From contig JAJDBW010000049.1 of assembly GCA_029261155.1 (NCBI GenBank), positions 1 to 46,363 on the forward strand: a stretch of 46,363 nucleotides of DNA, written 5' to 3'. This document shows positions 17,324 to 25,842 of this stretch, piece after piece; within the stretch, counting starts at the first letter, position 1; every line of letters starts with the position of its first letter. The position numbers were made by a program, and so were the translations under genes. Source of the DNA: Nitrospirota bacterium (lineage in GTDB: Bacteria > Nitrospirota > Nitrospiria > SBBL01 > JAADHI01). The notes beneath the pieces were generated by a model, which was given only the letters and a program-made list of their open reading frames with translations, ran no database searches and was not told the DNA's origin.

Positions 17324-17920
17324 CTATAATCGATTTTCTAACTGCTGTTCAACTTTCTTGAATCTCTTATCAAGAATTTCTTTAAGTATTTTGAAATTAT
17401 TTTTTGTAATTGTAGAAGTATCAGAAATGATTTTGGTCCTTATTTCCTTGCTCTCAAAGTATAAAGAAGAGATTACTCTTTCGTAGGTCGAATCTTCTGG
17501 TAGCCCTATTTTTTTTCTTATATCATCCAAGTCTTTTGAAGTGATCATGCCTTCCATTCGTCGTTTGTTGTTACTTAAAAGAGGGAGTAAATCAAAACGG
17601 ATTGATTCATGTTCTCCAAATAGTTGCGATGCTTTTTTCTTTGCAGAAACACCTTCTTTATCATTGTCCCAAATTGCAATGTAGTTTATCCCAAAAGCAT
17701 TCAGGAATTGAATGTTTTTAATGATTGAAGCAGCGCTAGTGCCTGGGAATAATGTGTAGTCAGTCGATAACTCAAAAAAAAGCTCTATAGCATATTTATC
17801 ATAAATACCTTCGACTAGGATTACTTTATCAGCGTTCTTTATAACCTCAAAAATTGGAACCTGAAGCGCTTCATAAACTGGCTGTAAAGCACTGTTAGAT
17901 TCCGCCTTGCCTTTATACAA
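17324..17920 (-). CDS. TOPRIM nuclease part of a split OLD-family protein
   Basis: 198 residues, listed from TTG 17920, with the TOPRIM motifs ILVEGIYDKYAIELFF (catalytic Glu37) and AIWDNDKEG (Asp85 and Asp87). This is the nuclease half of OLD (overcoming lysogenization defect) family proteins, normally fused to the C-terminus of the ATPase in the gene just upstream. The frame is open upstream through SITPLPLYKG to a stop within the A11 tract, and there is no credible independent start or ribosome binding site. It is therefore probably not translated alone unless a slippage product restores the fusion. The DNA is markedly AT-rich compared with flanking genes, suggesting horizontal origin. Confidence 0.75.
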   Translation of the reverse strand: MYKGKAESNSALQPVYEALQVPIFEVIKNADKVILVEGIYDKYAIELFFELSTDYTLFPGTSAASIIKNIQFLNAFGINYIAIWDNDKEGVSAKKKASQLFGEHESIRFDLLPLLSNNKRRMEGMITSKDLDDIRKKIGLPEDSTYERVISSLYFESKEIRTKIISDTSTITKNNFKILKEILDKRFKKVEQQLENRL

Positions 17921-17931
17921 AGGCAGAGGTG

Positions 17932-19095
17932 TTATAGAGATGTTTTTACTTTGTTTTTTTTTTTAATAATATATATTTTGTTAAGTGGGATATAGGTTGG
18001 ATTAAGAAGGTGATGGGAGTGAGTGCAGAAAATAACTTTCCCATGTTTCTCTGAAATAATCTTTAACTTTGCGCATAGTTTCTCCTGGGCAGATGCGTGC
18101 AAATATGAACCTGGTTCATCAAGTAAATATATTGTCTCTTTTTTATTGCCGCTAATTTTAGGATTAAACTCTAATTTCATTACGAAATTAAAAAACCACA
18201 AAAAGCCTTTGCTTCGGTCAGCAACATCGAAATATCTATCTTTCTTTTTGATCTTCTCAATAATATTTATCTCAAGTCTATTGCTGAATTTCTCCTTGTT
18301 TTCACCGTCATTTGGAACTATGCGAAGGCTTACCTTTAATGTGCTATGGTTGTCGAGCGAAAAGGTACGCCATGCTTTCAATAGAGTCGTGTTTAGAACT
18401 TCTTGAACATCGGAGATAATAGAGTCCCTTCTCCTGCTTTCTGGTTCATTTATGATTGAAAATAGGGAGTATGAAGAGTCTGTGACGTTGAATAGCCTTT
18501 CATAGATTGAAAGCCAACCAGATACGCTGTTAGGGGTTAGATTGGGAATTTCAACAGAGGTTGGGGGTCTATCATTGAAATCATCATTATAGAGAATGTA
18601 AGGCAATTGACTAATAACTGAATAAGAAAACCTATCTTGGGATACGATTGTTTCTTGGTCAAAATGCGCAACATTATATTTTCTCGTTTTGACATCTCTT
18701 GTAACCTCAATAAATCCTGGAAAATCAGTTGAACTAAATGGAATCTTAATAGGAACAAAAGCCTCTTCTTCCTCCTGTTCATCTCCTTCGGTTTTAAGGC
18801 CTTCTTCGTTGTACTCTTCAATTAATTTTTTTAGGTTTGTATAACTTAACTCAATGATCGCTGTAATCTTAGGGTTTTCGTCACTAGTGTGATACAAGTT
18901 CAAGAAATTTTTCAGATGATTTCCATGGTATTGTCTATCATTAAAATAATCGAAGCAAAAAATTGCCTGTAAAATTGTTGTCTCATCCCACTCGTTTATG
19001 CCAACGAGTGGGATGAGAGCATTGTTCTTCACATCAATTTGAATGAGCTTTTTGATGGCTCTGTAGTTTTTAATTTTAAATTTTATATATCTCAT
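17932..19095 (-). CDS. OLD-family ATPase part, damaged Walker A, frameshifted from its TOPRIM domain
   Basis: 387 residues of an ABC-type/SMC-like ATPase (RYIKFKIKNYRAIKKLIQID at the N-terminus). The Walker A position reads VGINEWDETTILQAI (residues 31-45) where the family has GIN-E-x-G-K-T-T, so the Gly-Lys needed for nucleotide binding is replaced by Asp-Glu. Walker B ETIYLLDEPGSYLH and the H-loop FCTHSHHLL remain. The frame ends KKKNKVKTSL at TAA 17934-17932, just after an A11 run; adding one A, or removing two, would join it to the TOPRIM frame. OLD proteins are ATP-dependent nucleases, and several act against phages. Two independent lesions point to a decayed gene. It is AT-rich and probably acquired. 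Confidence 0.75.
   Translation of the reverse strand: MRYIKFKIKNYRAIKKLIQIDVKNNALIPLVGINEWDETTILQAIFCFDYFNDRQYHGNHLKNFLNLYHTSDENPKITAIIELSYTNLKKLIEEYNEEGLKTEGDEQEEEEAFVPIKIPFSSTDFPGFIEVTRDVKTRKYNVAHFDQETIVSQDRFSYSVISQLPYILYNDDFNDRPPTSVEIPNLTPNSVSGWLSIYERLFNVTDSSYSLFSIINEPESRRRDSIISDVQEVLNTTLLKAWRTFSLDNHSTLKVSLRIVPNDGENKEKFSNRLEINIIEKIKKKDRYFDVADRSKGFLWFFNFVMKLEFNPKISGNKKETIYLLDEPGSYLHASAQEKLCAKLKIISEKHGKVIFCTHSHHLLNPTYIPLNKIYIIKKKNKVKTSL
17954..17964 (-). repeat. A11 homopolymer at the ATPase/TOPRIM frame break
   Basis: Eleven consecutive T on the plus strand (A11 in the coding sense). One extra A, or two fewer, would fuse the OLD ATPase and TOPRIM frames without a stop. The run could be a mutation, a slippery site or a base-calling error. 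Confidence 0.85.
18981..19018. repeat. 16-bp perfect inverted repeat over the Walker A codons
   Basis: TCTCATCCCACTCGTT (18981-18996), a six-base loop and AACGAGTGGGATGAGA (19003-19018). In the gene it spans residues 27-39, and the second arm spells the abnormal Trp-Asp-Glu of the P-loop. The inner six pairs are explained by the expected P-loop codons; the outer nine or ten replace them. Confidence 0.95.
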
Positions 19096-19264
19096 ACTAT
19101 TTCTAGTCTTGTGAGTTGACTTTATTTACCTTCATTTTTAAGAAATATAAAGCCCTGAATCGTCTTCTATTCTTTAGCAGGTTGAGATAATGACTAAAAA
19201 AAGAAGTGGGTCAGGCTTGGCAAATTGGCTTATTGTTTATGGACGGGAAGGTCAATTGGAAGAA

Positions 19265-19642
19265 TTATTTCGGAGGCAGGTAAACAACGCCGGGTAAACC
19301 TTGTAGGTCCGCATCGCTGGTAATCAGTTCCGCGCCTTCTTCTTGAGCGGTCGCATACACGATTGCGTCCGCCATCGCCAGCCGATATTGGAGGCTGATA
19401 TCGGCGGCAGCCAAGGCGATGGAATCGCTTAGGGGGATCACCGTCGTCTTCCCGATTTGTCCGGCAATAAGGAGAGCCGATTCTTCTCCTTTTTCCCTTT
19501 TGATGATTTTGTACACCTCGTAAAGAACGATGGTAGGTGTTCGAATTGTTTTGAGGTTTTTAATATAAACAGCATATTTATCTGCCAGACGACCGGCTGT
19601 AAAATATTGAATCCAGCCGCTTGAATCAATAAGCGTTTTCAA
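19265..19642 (-). CDS. vapC: VapC-family PIN-domain toxin
   Basis: 125 residues of a PIN ribonuclease with the acidic active site intact: Asp6 (LIDSSGW), Glu42 (VLYEVYK), Asp92 (MADAIVYATA) and Asp110 or Asp112 (ITSDADLQ). VapC toxins cut tRNA or rRNA when released from their antitoxin. The start overlaps the antitoxin stop by 4 bp. It is the promoter-distal gene of the pair, as usual. The frame is complete, and the few residues before the stop (GVVYLPPK) are typical of a full-length protein. Confidence 0.92.
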   Translation of the reverse strand: MKTLIDSSGWIQYFTAGRLADKYAVYIKNLKTIRTPTIVLYEVYKIIKREKGEESALLIAGQIGKTTVIPLSDSIALAAADISLQYRLAMADAIVYATAQEEGAELITSDADLQGLPGVVYLPPK

Positions 19643-19848
19643 AGGCGGTCACTTTTTTCGCGAAGCCCATTCGTTTTCATCCCTTTTAGAAGGCCTTTAA
19701 GGGATTTCATTGGAATCTCCGGAATTAAAGTGATGATCCCACCTTTTTCCACAACCTGAAGCCGTTGCTTTGGTGTTAATTTTAGCTTCTCCCGAACTTC
19801 TTTTGGAATCACAATTTGAAATTTAGAAGAAATGGTAATCTGTGCCAT
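19639..19848 (-). CDS. vapB: VapB-type antitoxin, AbrB/SpoVT swapped-hairpin fold
   Basis: 69 residues. The N-terminal half ITISSKFQIVIPKEVREKLK and LTPKQRLQVVEKGGIITLIP is a classic AbrB-like DNA-binding domain. The C-terminal tail (SLKGLLKGMKTNGLREKSDR) is the toxin-binding segment. ATG 19848 has GGAGG about seven bases upstream. It overlaps vapC by 4 bp. The tandem 12-bp repeats at 19868-19891 directly upstream are a plausible self-binding operator. Confidence 0.92.
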   Translation of the reverse strand: MAQITISSKFQIVIPKEVREKLKLTPKQRLQVVEKGGIITLIPEIPMKSLKGLLKGMKTNGLREKSDRL

Positions 19849-19867
19849 TGCAGACCTCCGATTTACA

Positions 19868-19891
19868 ATAATACTATCGATAATGCTATCG
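19868..19891 (-). promoter_or_regulatory. tandem 12-bp operator of vapBC
   Basis: Two adjacent near-identical 12-mers, CGATAGCATTAT and CGATAGTATTAT in the coding sense, differ at one base and end about 20 bp before the vapB start. They overlap where a -10 box is expected (TATTAT/TATTGT). Such repeats are typical VapB autoregulation sites. Confidence 0.6.
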
Positions 19892-19973
19892 TAAGACAGT
19901 CTAAGGTGTCAAGCTGCGCTCATGGCGATTTTAAATACGCGCCACTCCGTCCATATTGTGTAAAAGTCTAGGG

Positions 19974-20756
19974 TTAAGGTTTCCTTCGCGTGATATCGGA
20001 GCGAGGATAGGAGAAAACAGTCTTCGGTATCGATTTAGAAAAGATGAGAAGCCGGTCTTCGTTTTCTTCCACAATCCAACCGCTGCCTTTTTGTGTCGTA
20101 GGTTCGTTTGAAAACTGATAGTCCAGGGCGGGGGATGTGGGTGCTTGAAGAGCAGGGCTTTGCCACAGTTCAACGAGCGCGGGTAGAGCGCTAGCAAAAG
20201 CGGATGCGAGTTGGTCTCCTTGATGGGCACTCCAAGAATTATCCCCTTTCAAGGGCAGGCTCTCCGTCACAAAAATAAATCGAGTCGGCCCTTCAGGGGC
20301 CGCGTCCGTCTTTTTGACCACTTCTAAAATAACCTTTAGATGCGCTTGCGGGTTCCCGAATAAAATCCCGTATAAACGCACTTCGCCCCCAAGCCTTTTT
20401 CCTTGACCTAGGTTCTTCACGGCTTTATTGAATTGAGCATGCAGAGCAAACCGAGGCAGGGCCTCAAAAAGCGCTGCCGCGTCTTCGTTCTTTTTCTTCC
20501 GCTGGCCTGCCGCAATGGCTGGGCCGATATCGGGAATCCCCATGGCCACGCTGAAATCGAAATCGTGATTAATAAATAAGGGTTGCTCCTTCACCCAGAC
20601 GCCCCCCGTGAGTTCGTAGGCGGGCAAGTTAGATCGTCGAGGGTGAATGTGGTGCTGGAGCGTTTCAAGACTGGAAAATTTAACTTGTGGGGGGGTGCAG
20701 GCTGTAATCCCTATTAGTGAAATCAGTATTAGTGCAAGGGTTGTTTTGGGGGCCAT
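19974..20756 (-). CDS. lipoprotein of unknown function
   Basis: 260 residues beginning with a lipoprotein signal: hydrophobic residues 5-18 and the lipobox ITAC, so lipid would attach to Cys20. The mature protein has no motif I recognise. It contains a Gly/Asp stretch HDFDFSVAMGIPDIGPAIAAG and beta-rich segments, and looks like an envelope protein. It ends in a short basic tail (SDITRRKP). It lies 71 bp downstream of the larger lipoprotein on the same strand, and the two may form a small operon. Confidence 0.65.
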   Translation of the reverse strand: MAPKTTLALILISLIGITACTPPQVKFSSLETLQHHIHPRRSNLPAYELTGGVWVKEQPLFINHDFDFSVAMGIPDIGPAIAAGQRKKKNEDAAALFEALPRFALHAQFNKAVKNLGQGKRLGGEVRLYGILFGNPQAHLKVILEVVKKTDAAPEGPTRFIFVTESLPLKGDNSWSAHQGDQLASAFASALPALVELWQSPALQAPTSPALDYQFSNEPTTQKGSGWIVEENEDRLLIFSKSIPKTVFSYPRSDITRRKP

Positions 20757-20827
20757 AGGTAGGCGATTTTATCACTCGAGTGATGGGATGACAAGGAGGG
20801 GGAATTTATTCTGAAAACAGAAAGCCT

Positions 20828-22363
20828 CTAAAAGAAAGGGATGCCGAATTCGCTTTTCGTGGGTGTGGTGGTGATTCTGAGCAAGGAGTCGGCTTGATCG
20901 GCTTTGATGTAGAAGAGGTCGAGTTGATTGCCGCTTCCGGGGGCGACGCCGAAGCCTAAGGCCTCGTTGGCGAGGCTGCTAAAGGAGAGCAGCGAGATGT
21001 CGGCGGGAATCGTGCCGAGGCTGATTTCGCCGGAATGGCTTGCGGCATCCACCGACTTGAGGGTGCCGTTGGCGCAGGTGCTGGTGGCGCAGCCTTCGAG
21101 CCAAAGGATTTTATCGATCACCTCAAAACCCGATGCGGCTGAAAAGCTTGAGCGGAAGATAAAACTAATCCATAAGGCATTGGGCCGATCGACATTGTCC
21201 GTTCCATCTTCTTTGATCGCCCCGCTGCTAAAGGCCGTGGCGTTGCTGCGAGTGTAGTAGGCGAAGCTTGACGCGCTCGCCACCAAAAATAGGCTGTCCG
21301 TCGTCGCGGGGAGGAGCGTTGTCGCACTGCCCCCATTTTTCCCGACAGCTTTTAGGGTGCGTGTGGTGGGGGTGCCGACACTGCTGAGGAGGTAGACGAC
21401 TTTGTTGCTTGTGAGTTTGATCGATCCGAGCGTGCCGCTTTCTGTGACGAGGATGCTCGCATTTGCGCTGCCGTTTAAAGCCAGCTTCACGAGCTTGGCG
21501 CCATCCATAAAATAAGCGTGGCTGGCATCGAGTTGCGATTCCACGCCGGAAGGAATGGCGGAGAAGGTGTACAAGCTTGCGGACATGACGCCGGTATCAA
21601 CCGAATAGCTATAGAGCGTATCGTCCACAAGGAGGATGAGAAAACCGCTAAAGGGATTGTACTCCAGTTCGGCCACGCCGGTGCTAATACTAATGGGGAG
21701 CGGTCCGCAGTTTTTAAAGTTTTGATCGCAACGGACTAAGTTGGCTCCGTCGATGGCCAAAAAGCCGACAATGCCGCCGGTGCTTTTGCTAAGCAAGGTG
21801 CTGACCACTTCCTTGGCCGCAAGGGGCGCGTCGTCGGCGCCCATTTCCAGGCGGAGCATTTTCCAAACATTGTCGTCTTTTGCCGTGCAGTCGGCGTCGT
21901 CACCCGCAAGTTCGTAGAGCAGAATAGATTTGGCGTGGTCGGCGGTGTCCGGTTCGACTCCGCTTGAACAAAGCGTTGCCACAGCCCCTTCGCTGGAAAC
22001 TTGGACGGGAAGGTGCGAATCATCCTTGAGCGTACTCACTTTGTAGAAGTGGCCGTCATCTTTTGTGTAGAGAAGGGTTCGAACTTCTTGATCGCTGATC
22101 GCTTGGTTGGCGACATCGAATGTTCGAAAAATGACGCCAAATTCATTCGCGGTGTTGTCGGCGTCGACGACGATGGGCGCTGCACTTGGATTGGCTGGAT
22201 CCATGCGGGAGAGGCTCCCGCTTTTAAAAAAAAGTTGAGCGTTGCTGGTCGGGGGTGTAGTAATCGTGCCTGATTGTGCGTTTGGGCCGCTGTTTGAGCT
22301 GCCGCAACCAATGAGTGTTGCGAAGAGGAGAATACTCAGTGTAGTTTTGACTGAGCCCATCAT
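20828..22363 (-). CDS. large lipoprotein, beta-propeller-like, unknown function
   Basis: About 511 residues from ATG 22363 (the frame extends 12 codons further to GTG 22399). The signal peptide ends in the lipobox TLIGC followed by SSNSG, typical of an exported lipoprotein with a flexible Ser/Gly/Asn linker. The mature part is rich in repeated beta segments of about 45-60 residues (for example STGGIVGFLAIDGANLVRCD, GFLILLVDDTLYSYS and KVVYLLSSVGTP), which suggests a beta-propeller, though I cannot assign a family. A few Cys pairs (ATLCSS, CDQNFKNCG, GCATSTCANG) could form disulphides. No enzymatic motif is seen. Confidence 0.65.
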   Translation of the reverse strand: MMGSVKTTLSILLFATLIGCGSSNSGPNAQSGTITTPPTSNAQLFFKSGSLSRMDPANPSAAPIVVDADNTANEFGVIFRTFDVANQAISDQEVRTLLYTKDDGHFYKVSTLKDDSHLPVQVSSEGAVATLCSSGVEPDTADHAKSILLYELAGDDADCTAKDDNVWKMLRLEMGADDAPLAAKEVVSTLLSKSTGGIVGFLAIDGANLVRCDQNFKNCGPLPISISTGVAELEYNPFSGFLILLVDDTLYSYSVDTGVMSASLYTFSAIPSGVESQLDASHAYFMDGAKLVKLALNGSANASILVTESGTLGSIKLTSNKVVYLLSSVGTPTTRTLKAVGKNGGSATTLLPATTDSLFLVASASSFAYYTRSNATAFSSGAIKEDGTDNVDRPNALWISFIFRSSFSAASGFEVIDKILWLEGCATSTCANGTLKSVDAASHSGEISLGTIPADISLLSFSSLANEALGFGVAPGSGNQLDLFYIKADQADSLLRITTTPTKSEFGIPFF

Positions 22364-22696
22364 AAGTTTGCTTCGTATTAAGTTTTGAAAAATGCCCACG
22401 CGCCTTCATCCTTTAAAAAAGAAAATGGGAATTCGCTCGCCTTGCAGGCTTGTTCAATTTTTTCGATATTCATAGTTTATCAGAAAGCATGCGAAGGACA
22501 ACGTGCGGCCCATAAAAGCTTGGGTTGAGGATAAGCGATCTTGCCCCCTCAATGTCAAGGTCTGTGGCCGAGGTCGGAAAAATAATATTGAATAATGGGC
22601 TTTGTAAAACTGCTTTGTTGGGCCCTGGAACGCCTTCAATCGGTCGGGTGCCTGCTTGCGAAATTAGGTGGCCTATGCTAAGTTCCACTCGCCTAA

Positions 22697-25228
22697 ATGG
22701 AAGCGAATTACCCCCCCAAAGAGATCGAATCCCGCTGGCGGCAATATTGGGAAAAAGCCGCGTCTTTTCGTGTCGATGAGAAGAAAACGGGTCCAAAATA
22801 CTACATCCTTGAGATGTTTCCCTATCCCTCCGGCCGCATCCACATGGGACATGTCCGCGTCTACGCCATTGGAGACGTGATCGCCCGTTTCAAGCGGATG
22901 CGCGGTTTCCGCGTCCTCCATCCCATGGGCTGGGATGCCTTCGGACTGCCGGCCGAAAATGCGGCCATCCAGAAAAAGGTGCACCCGGCGGAATGGACGG
23001 CGCAAAACATCGACGCGATGCGCGAGCAGTTGAAAAAGTTGGGCCTGTCCTACGACTGGGACCGGGAGCTGGCGACCTGCCGTCCCGACTATTACCGCTG
23101 GAACCAGTGGCTCTTTTTAAAGATGTATGAGCAGGGCCTGGCCTATCGAAAAGAGGCGACGGTCAACTGGTGCCCGACTTGCCTAACCGTATTGGCGAAC
23201 GAGCAGGTGATCGACGGTGTGTGTTGGCGCTGCGATAGCGCGGTCACCCAAAAGGCCCTGAAGCAATGGTTTTTTCGCATCACGGCCTATGCCGAAGAAT
23301 TACTTTCCGCTTGCGACGGACTGAGGGGCTGGCCCGAGCGCGTCCTGACCATGCAAAAAAATTGGATCGGGAAGAGCCAAGGCCTTGAGGTGGCCTTCCC
23401 TCTGGACGAGCGTCTCGATACGCTTGAAAAAGGTTCGAGTCCTAGAAGTTTGACGATCTTTACGACCCGCCCCGACACCCTCTACGGCGTGACCTTTATG
23501 AGCATCGCCCCGGAACATCCGCTTGTGTCCAAGCTGATTGCCGGTCGAAAGGAAGCCCCTGCCGTTGAGGCCTTTTGTAAAAAAGTGAGCGGCTTGGATA
23601 AAACCGTGAGGACCGCTTTGAGTCAAGAGAAAGAAGGCGTCTTCACCGGGGCCTATGCGCGGCACCCTCTTACCGGCGAAAAGGTTCCGATTTGGGTGGC
23701 TAACTTTGTGCTCATGGAATACGGCACCGGCATCGTTATGGCCGTGCCGGCGCACGATCAGCGGGACTTCGAATTCGCAAAAAAATACCAGCTACCCATC
23801 CGCTTGGTGATTCAAAACCCCGAAGGCGATTTGGCCGAGCCTCTGGCGGCGGCCTATACCGATGAAGCCGGAGCCTTGGTCGCCTCGGGTCAATTTGATG
23901 GCCTCGCCCCCCAGGAGGCCCAGGAGGCCATTATTCAATTTATCGAAAGCGCGGGTTTGGGGAAAAGGCAGGTTCACTATCGACTCCGGGATTGGGGGGT
24001 TTCGCGGCAGCGCTATTGGGGCACGCCCATCCCCATGGTCTATTGCGAGGCCTGTGGTTTGGTGCCGGTGCCGGCATCGGATCTCCCCATCTTGCTGCCC
24101 GAAAACCTACCGCTGACCACGGAGGGAAGCTCTCTCCTTAACGATCCAAATTTTTTAGAAGTGGTCTGCCCGAGTTGCGGAAAAATGGCCCGACGCGAGA
24201 CCGATACCATGGACACTTTTGTCGATTCTTCTTGGTACTTCCTGCGTTATACCTCGCCGCACGAAACTGAAGGTCCGGTCGATCCGAGTTTGGCCGCGCA
24301 GTGGATGCCCGTCGATCAATATGTCGGGGGCATCGAGCATGCCGTGCTGCATCTCCTCTATGCCCGCTTTTTTACGAAGGTGATGCGCGATATCGGCCTG
24401 ATACAATTCGACGAGCCCTTTCAGAATTTGCTGACGCAAGGCATGGTGATTAAAAACGGAGCGAAGATGTCGAAGTCGAAGGGCAACGTCGTCGACCCGA
24501 ACGCCCTTATCGATACTTACGGGGCCGACACGGCTCGGCTGTTTTCTCTCTTCGCGGCGCCGCCTGAAAAAGATTTGGAATGGAGCGACGAAGGCGTGCA
24601 GGGCAGCTTTCGTTTTCTACAACGCGTCTGGCGTTTGGTGCAAGATCATGCCAAAACGGAAGGATGCGAAGCGGCTTCGGATAAGGCTGTCGATGCTGCC
24701 GAGGCCTCGTCCCGTGTCCGGGCACTTCGGCGTGCAACCCACCAAACAATACAAAAAGTCACGGTCGATATTGAATCGGGCTACCAATTCAACACAGCCA
24801 TCGCGGCCCTCATGTCCTTCTACAATGTGCTTTCCCGCGATCGGGCCGAGTTGCCACCGAATAAAGCGGAAGCTGCCGCCTACGACTCTGCCTATGCCGA
24901 AGCCATGCGTGCCCTGGTGCTTTTACTTTCGCCTTTTGCCCCTCATTTGGCCGAGTCCCTTTGGGAAGACTTGGGCCAGGCCCCTTCGATTCTCGATCAG
25001 CCTTGGCCTAGGTATAACCTTTCGGCCATGGAAGAAGAAGAGGTCGAGGTGGTGGTCCAAATCAATGGCAAGGTCCGGAATCGCTTTTCCGCCCCCGCCG
25101 GGGTGGCGGACGATCTGTTGGAAGCCCGTGCATTATCTGACGAGAAAACTCTGCCTTGGATCGAAGGGAAGACGATTAAAAAGGTTTTTGTGATTAAAAG
25201 CAGATTGGTTAATATTGTCCTGACATGA
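22697..25228 (+). CDS. leuS: leucyl-tRNA synthetase
   Basis: An 843-residue class I synthetase. The HIGH motif appears as HMGH in [17 protein letters not shown], and KMSKS in [15 protein letters not shown]. The editing domain (about residues 225-420, with the T-rich [13 protein letters not shown]) is present, as is the C-terminal tRNA-binding domain. Length is normal for bacteria. It attaches leucine to tRNA-Leu in the cytoplasm. The stop overlaps the start of the lptE-like gene in ATGA. The order leuS-lptE-holA is a conserved arrangement in Gram-negative bacteria. Confidence 0.98.
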   Translation: MEANYPPKEIESRWRQYWEKAASFRVDEKKTGPKYYILEMFPYPSGRIHMGHVRVYAIGDVIARFKRMRGFRVLHPMGWDAFGLPAENAAIQKKVHPAEWTAQNIDAMREQLKKLGLSYDWDRELATCRPDYYRWNQWLFLKMYEQGLAYRKEATVNWCPTCLTVLANEQVIDGVCWRCDSAVTQKALKQWFFRITAYAEELLSACDGLRGWPERVLTMQKNWIGKSQGLEVAFPLDERLDTLEKGSSPRSLTIFTTRPDTLYGVTFMSIAPEHPLVSKLIAGRKEAPAVEAFCKKVSGLDKTVRTALSQEKEGVFTGAYARHPLTGEKVPIWVANFVLMEYGTGIVMAVPAHDQRDFEFAKKYQLPIRLVIQNPEGDLAEPLAAAYTDEAGALVASGQFDGLAPQEAQEAIIQFIESAGLGKRQVHYRLRDWGVSRQRYWGTPIPMVYCEACGLVPVPASDLPILLPENLPLTTEGSSLLNDPNFLEVVCPSCGKMARRETDTMDTFVDSSWYFLRYTSPHETEGPVDPSLAAQWMPVDQYVGGIEHAVLHLLYARFFTKVMRDIGLIQFDEPFQNLLTQGMVIKNGAKMSKSKGNVVDPNALIDTYGADTARLFSLFAAPPEKDLEWSDEGVQGSFRFLQRVWRLVQDHAKTEGCEAASDKAVDAAEASSRVRALRRATHQTIQKVTVDIESGYQFNTAIAALMSFYNVLSRDRAELPPNKAEAAAYDSAYAEAMRALVLLLSPFAPHLAESLWEDLGQAPSILDQPWPRYNLSAMEEEEVEVVVQINGKVRNRFSAPAGVADDLLEARALSDEKTLPWIEGKTIKKVFVIKSRLVNIVLT

Positions 25229-25842
25229 AGGCGCGATTTTCTTGGAGATCTTTTAAGATGTTAAGGCATAGAAGGTCGTCTCGAGTGAGCATGGGCTTTT
25301 GTATTACGACGATAAGCGTCCTGTTTTTTTTGCTCGTTATTTCCGGTTGTACCGCGCTAAATAAGGGCCGATCCTTTTCGGAAGAAAAATCAGAGGGCAG
25401 CCTTGGGGTTTTAATTGTGCCTCTTTTCGAAAATGAAACCTTCGAGCCCATCTTGGAGCGGCCGCTGACGCAGATTTTTAAAGAGACCTTGTTCGAGGAA
25501 GGCTGGGTCGTCGTCAATCCAGGGAAGCCGGGTACACAGGTGCTCCTTGGCCGAATTAAGTCCTTCGGTCTTCGTCCGATCTCTCTGAATCCTGTCGGCG
25601 CGGTGCGGGAGTATCGTATAGATCTGGGCTTGTCTGTCGAAGTCCTTGAATCGGCCGGCGGTCAGGCCGCGTTATCGATGGCCATTGAAGGCAGGGCGGA
25701 CTATGTGGCCCGCCCGGACCCTGGAAGCGATCGCGTCGCGAAGGACCGCGCAATTCGTGAGGCCGGCCGCGGTATGGCGGAGAAGCTTGCGGCCGCGCTT
25801 CAGGTGGCCTTGAATCCGAAAACGAAGGTGATCGAAAAATGA
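25225..25842 (+). CDS. lptE: LptE-like LPS-assembly lipoprotein
   Basis: 205 residues with a long basic N-terminus, one hydrophobic segment and the lipobox LVISGC (Cys42). The mature region [20 protein letters not shown] fits the LptE/YfgA-like fold, in which the lipoprotein plugs the LptD barrel and helps place LPS in the outer membrane. The assignment rests mainly on position: leuS upstream and holA downstream, each with a 4-bp overlap. ATG 25225 is coupled to the leuS stop; later ATGs at residues 12 and 23 would give a more usual signal peptide length. Confidence 0.78.
   Translation: MKARFSWRSFKMLRHRRSSRVSMGFCITTISVLFFLLVISGCTALNKGRSFSEEKSEGSLGVLIVPLFENETFEPILERPLTQIFKETLFEEGWVVVNPGKPGTQVLLGRIKSFGLRPISLNPVGAVREYRIDLGLSVEVLESAGGQAALSMAIEGRADYVARPDPGSDRVAKDRAIREAGRGMAEKLAAALQVALNPKTKVIEK

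Noticed and set aside
19190-19297. 35-codon plus-strand frame (MTKKRSGSGLANWLIVYGRE...) upstream of the OLD gene
   Set aside because: It has an ATG and a weak GGTTGAG before it, but it is very short and runs into the 3' end of vapC. It might be a remnant of a gene, but I cannot support it.
22454-22639. Minus-strand frame between the large lipoprotein and leuS
   Set aside because: No ribosome binding site or motif. The gap more likely holds the promoters of the two divergent genes.
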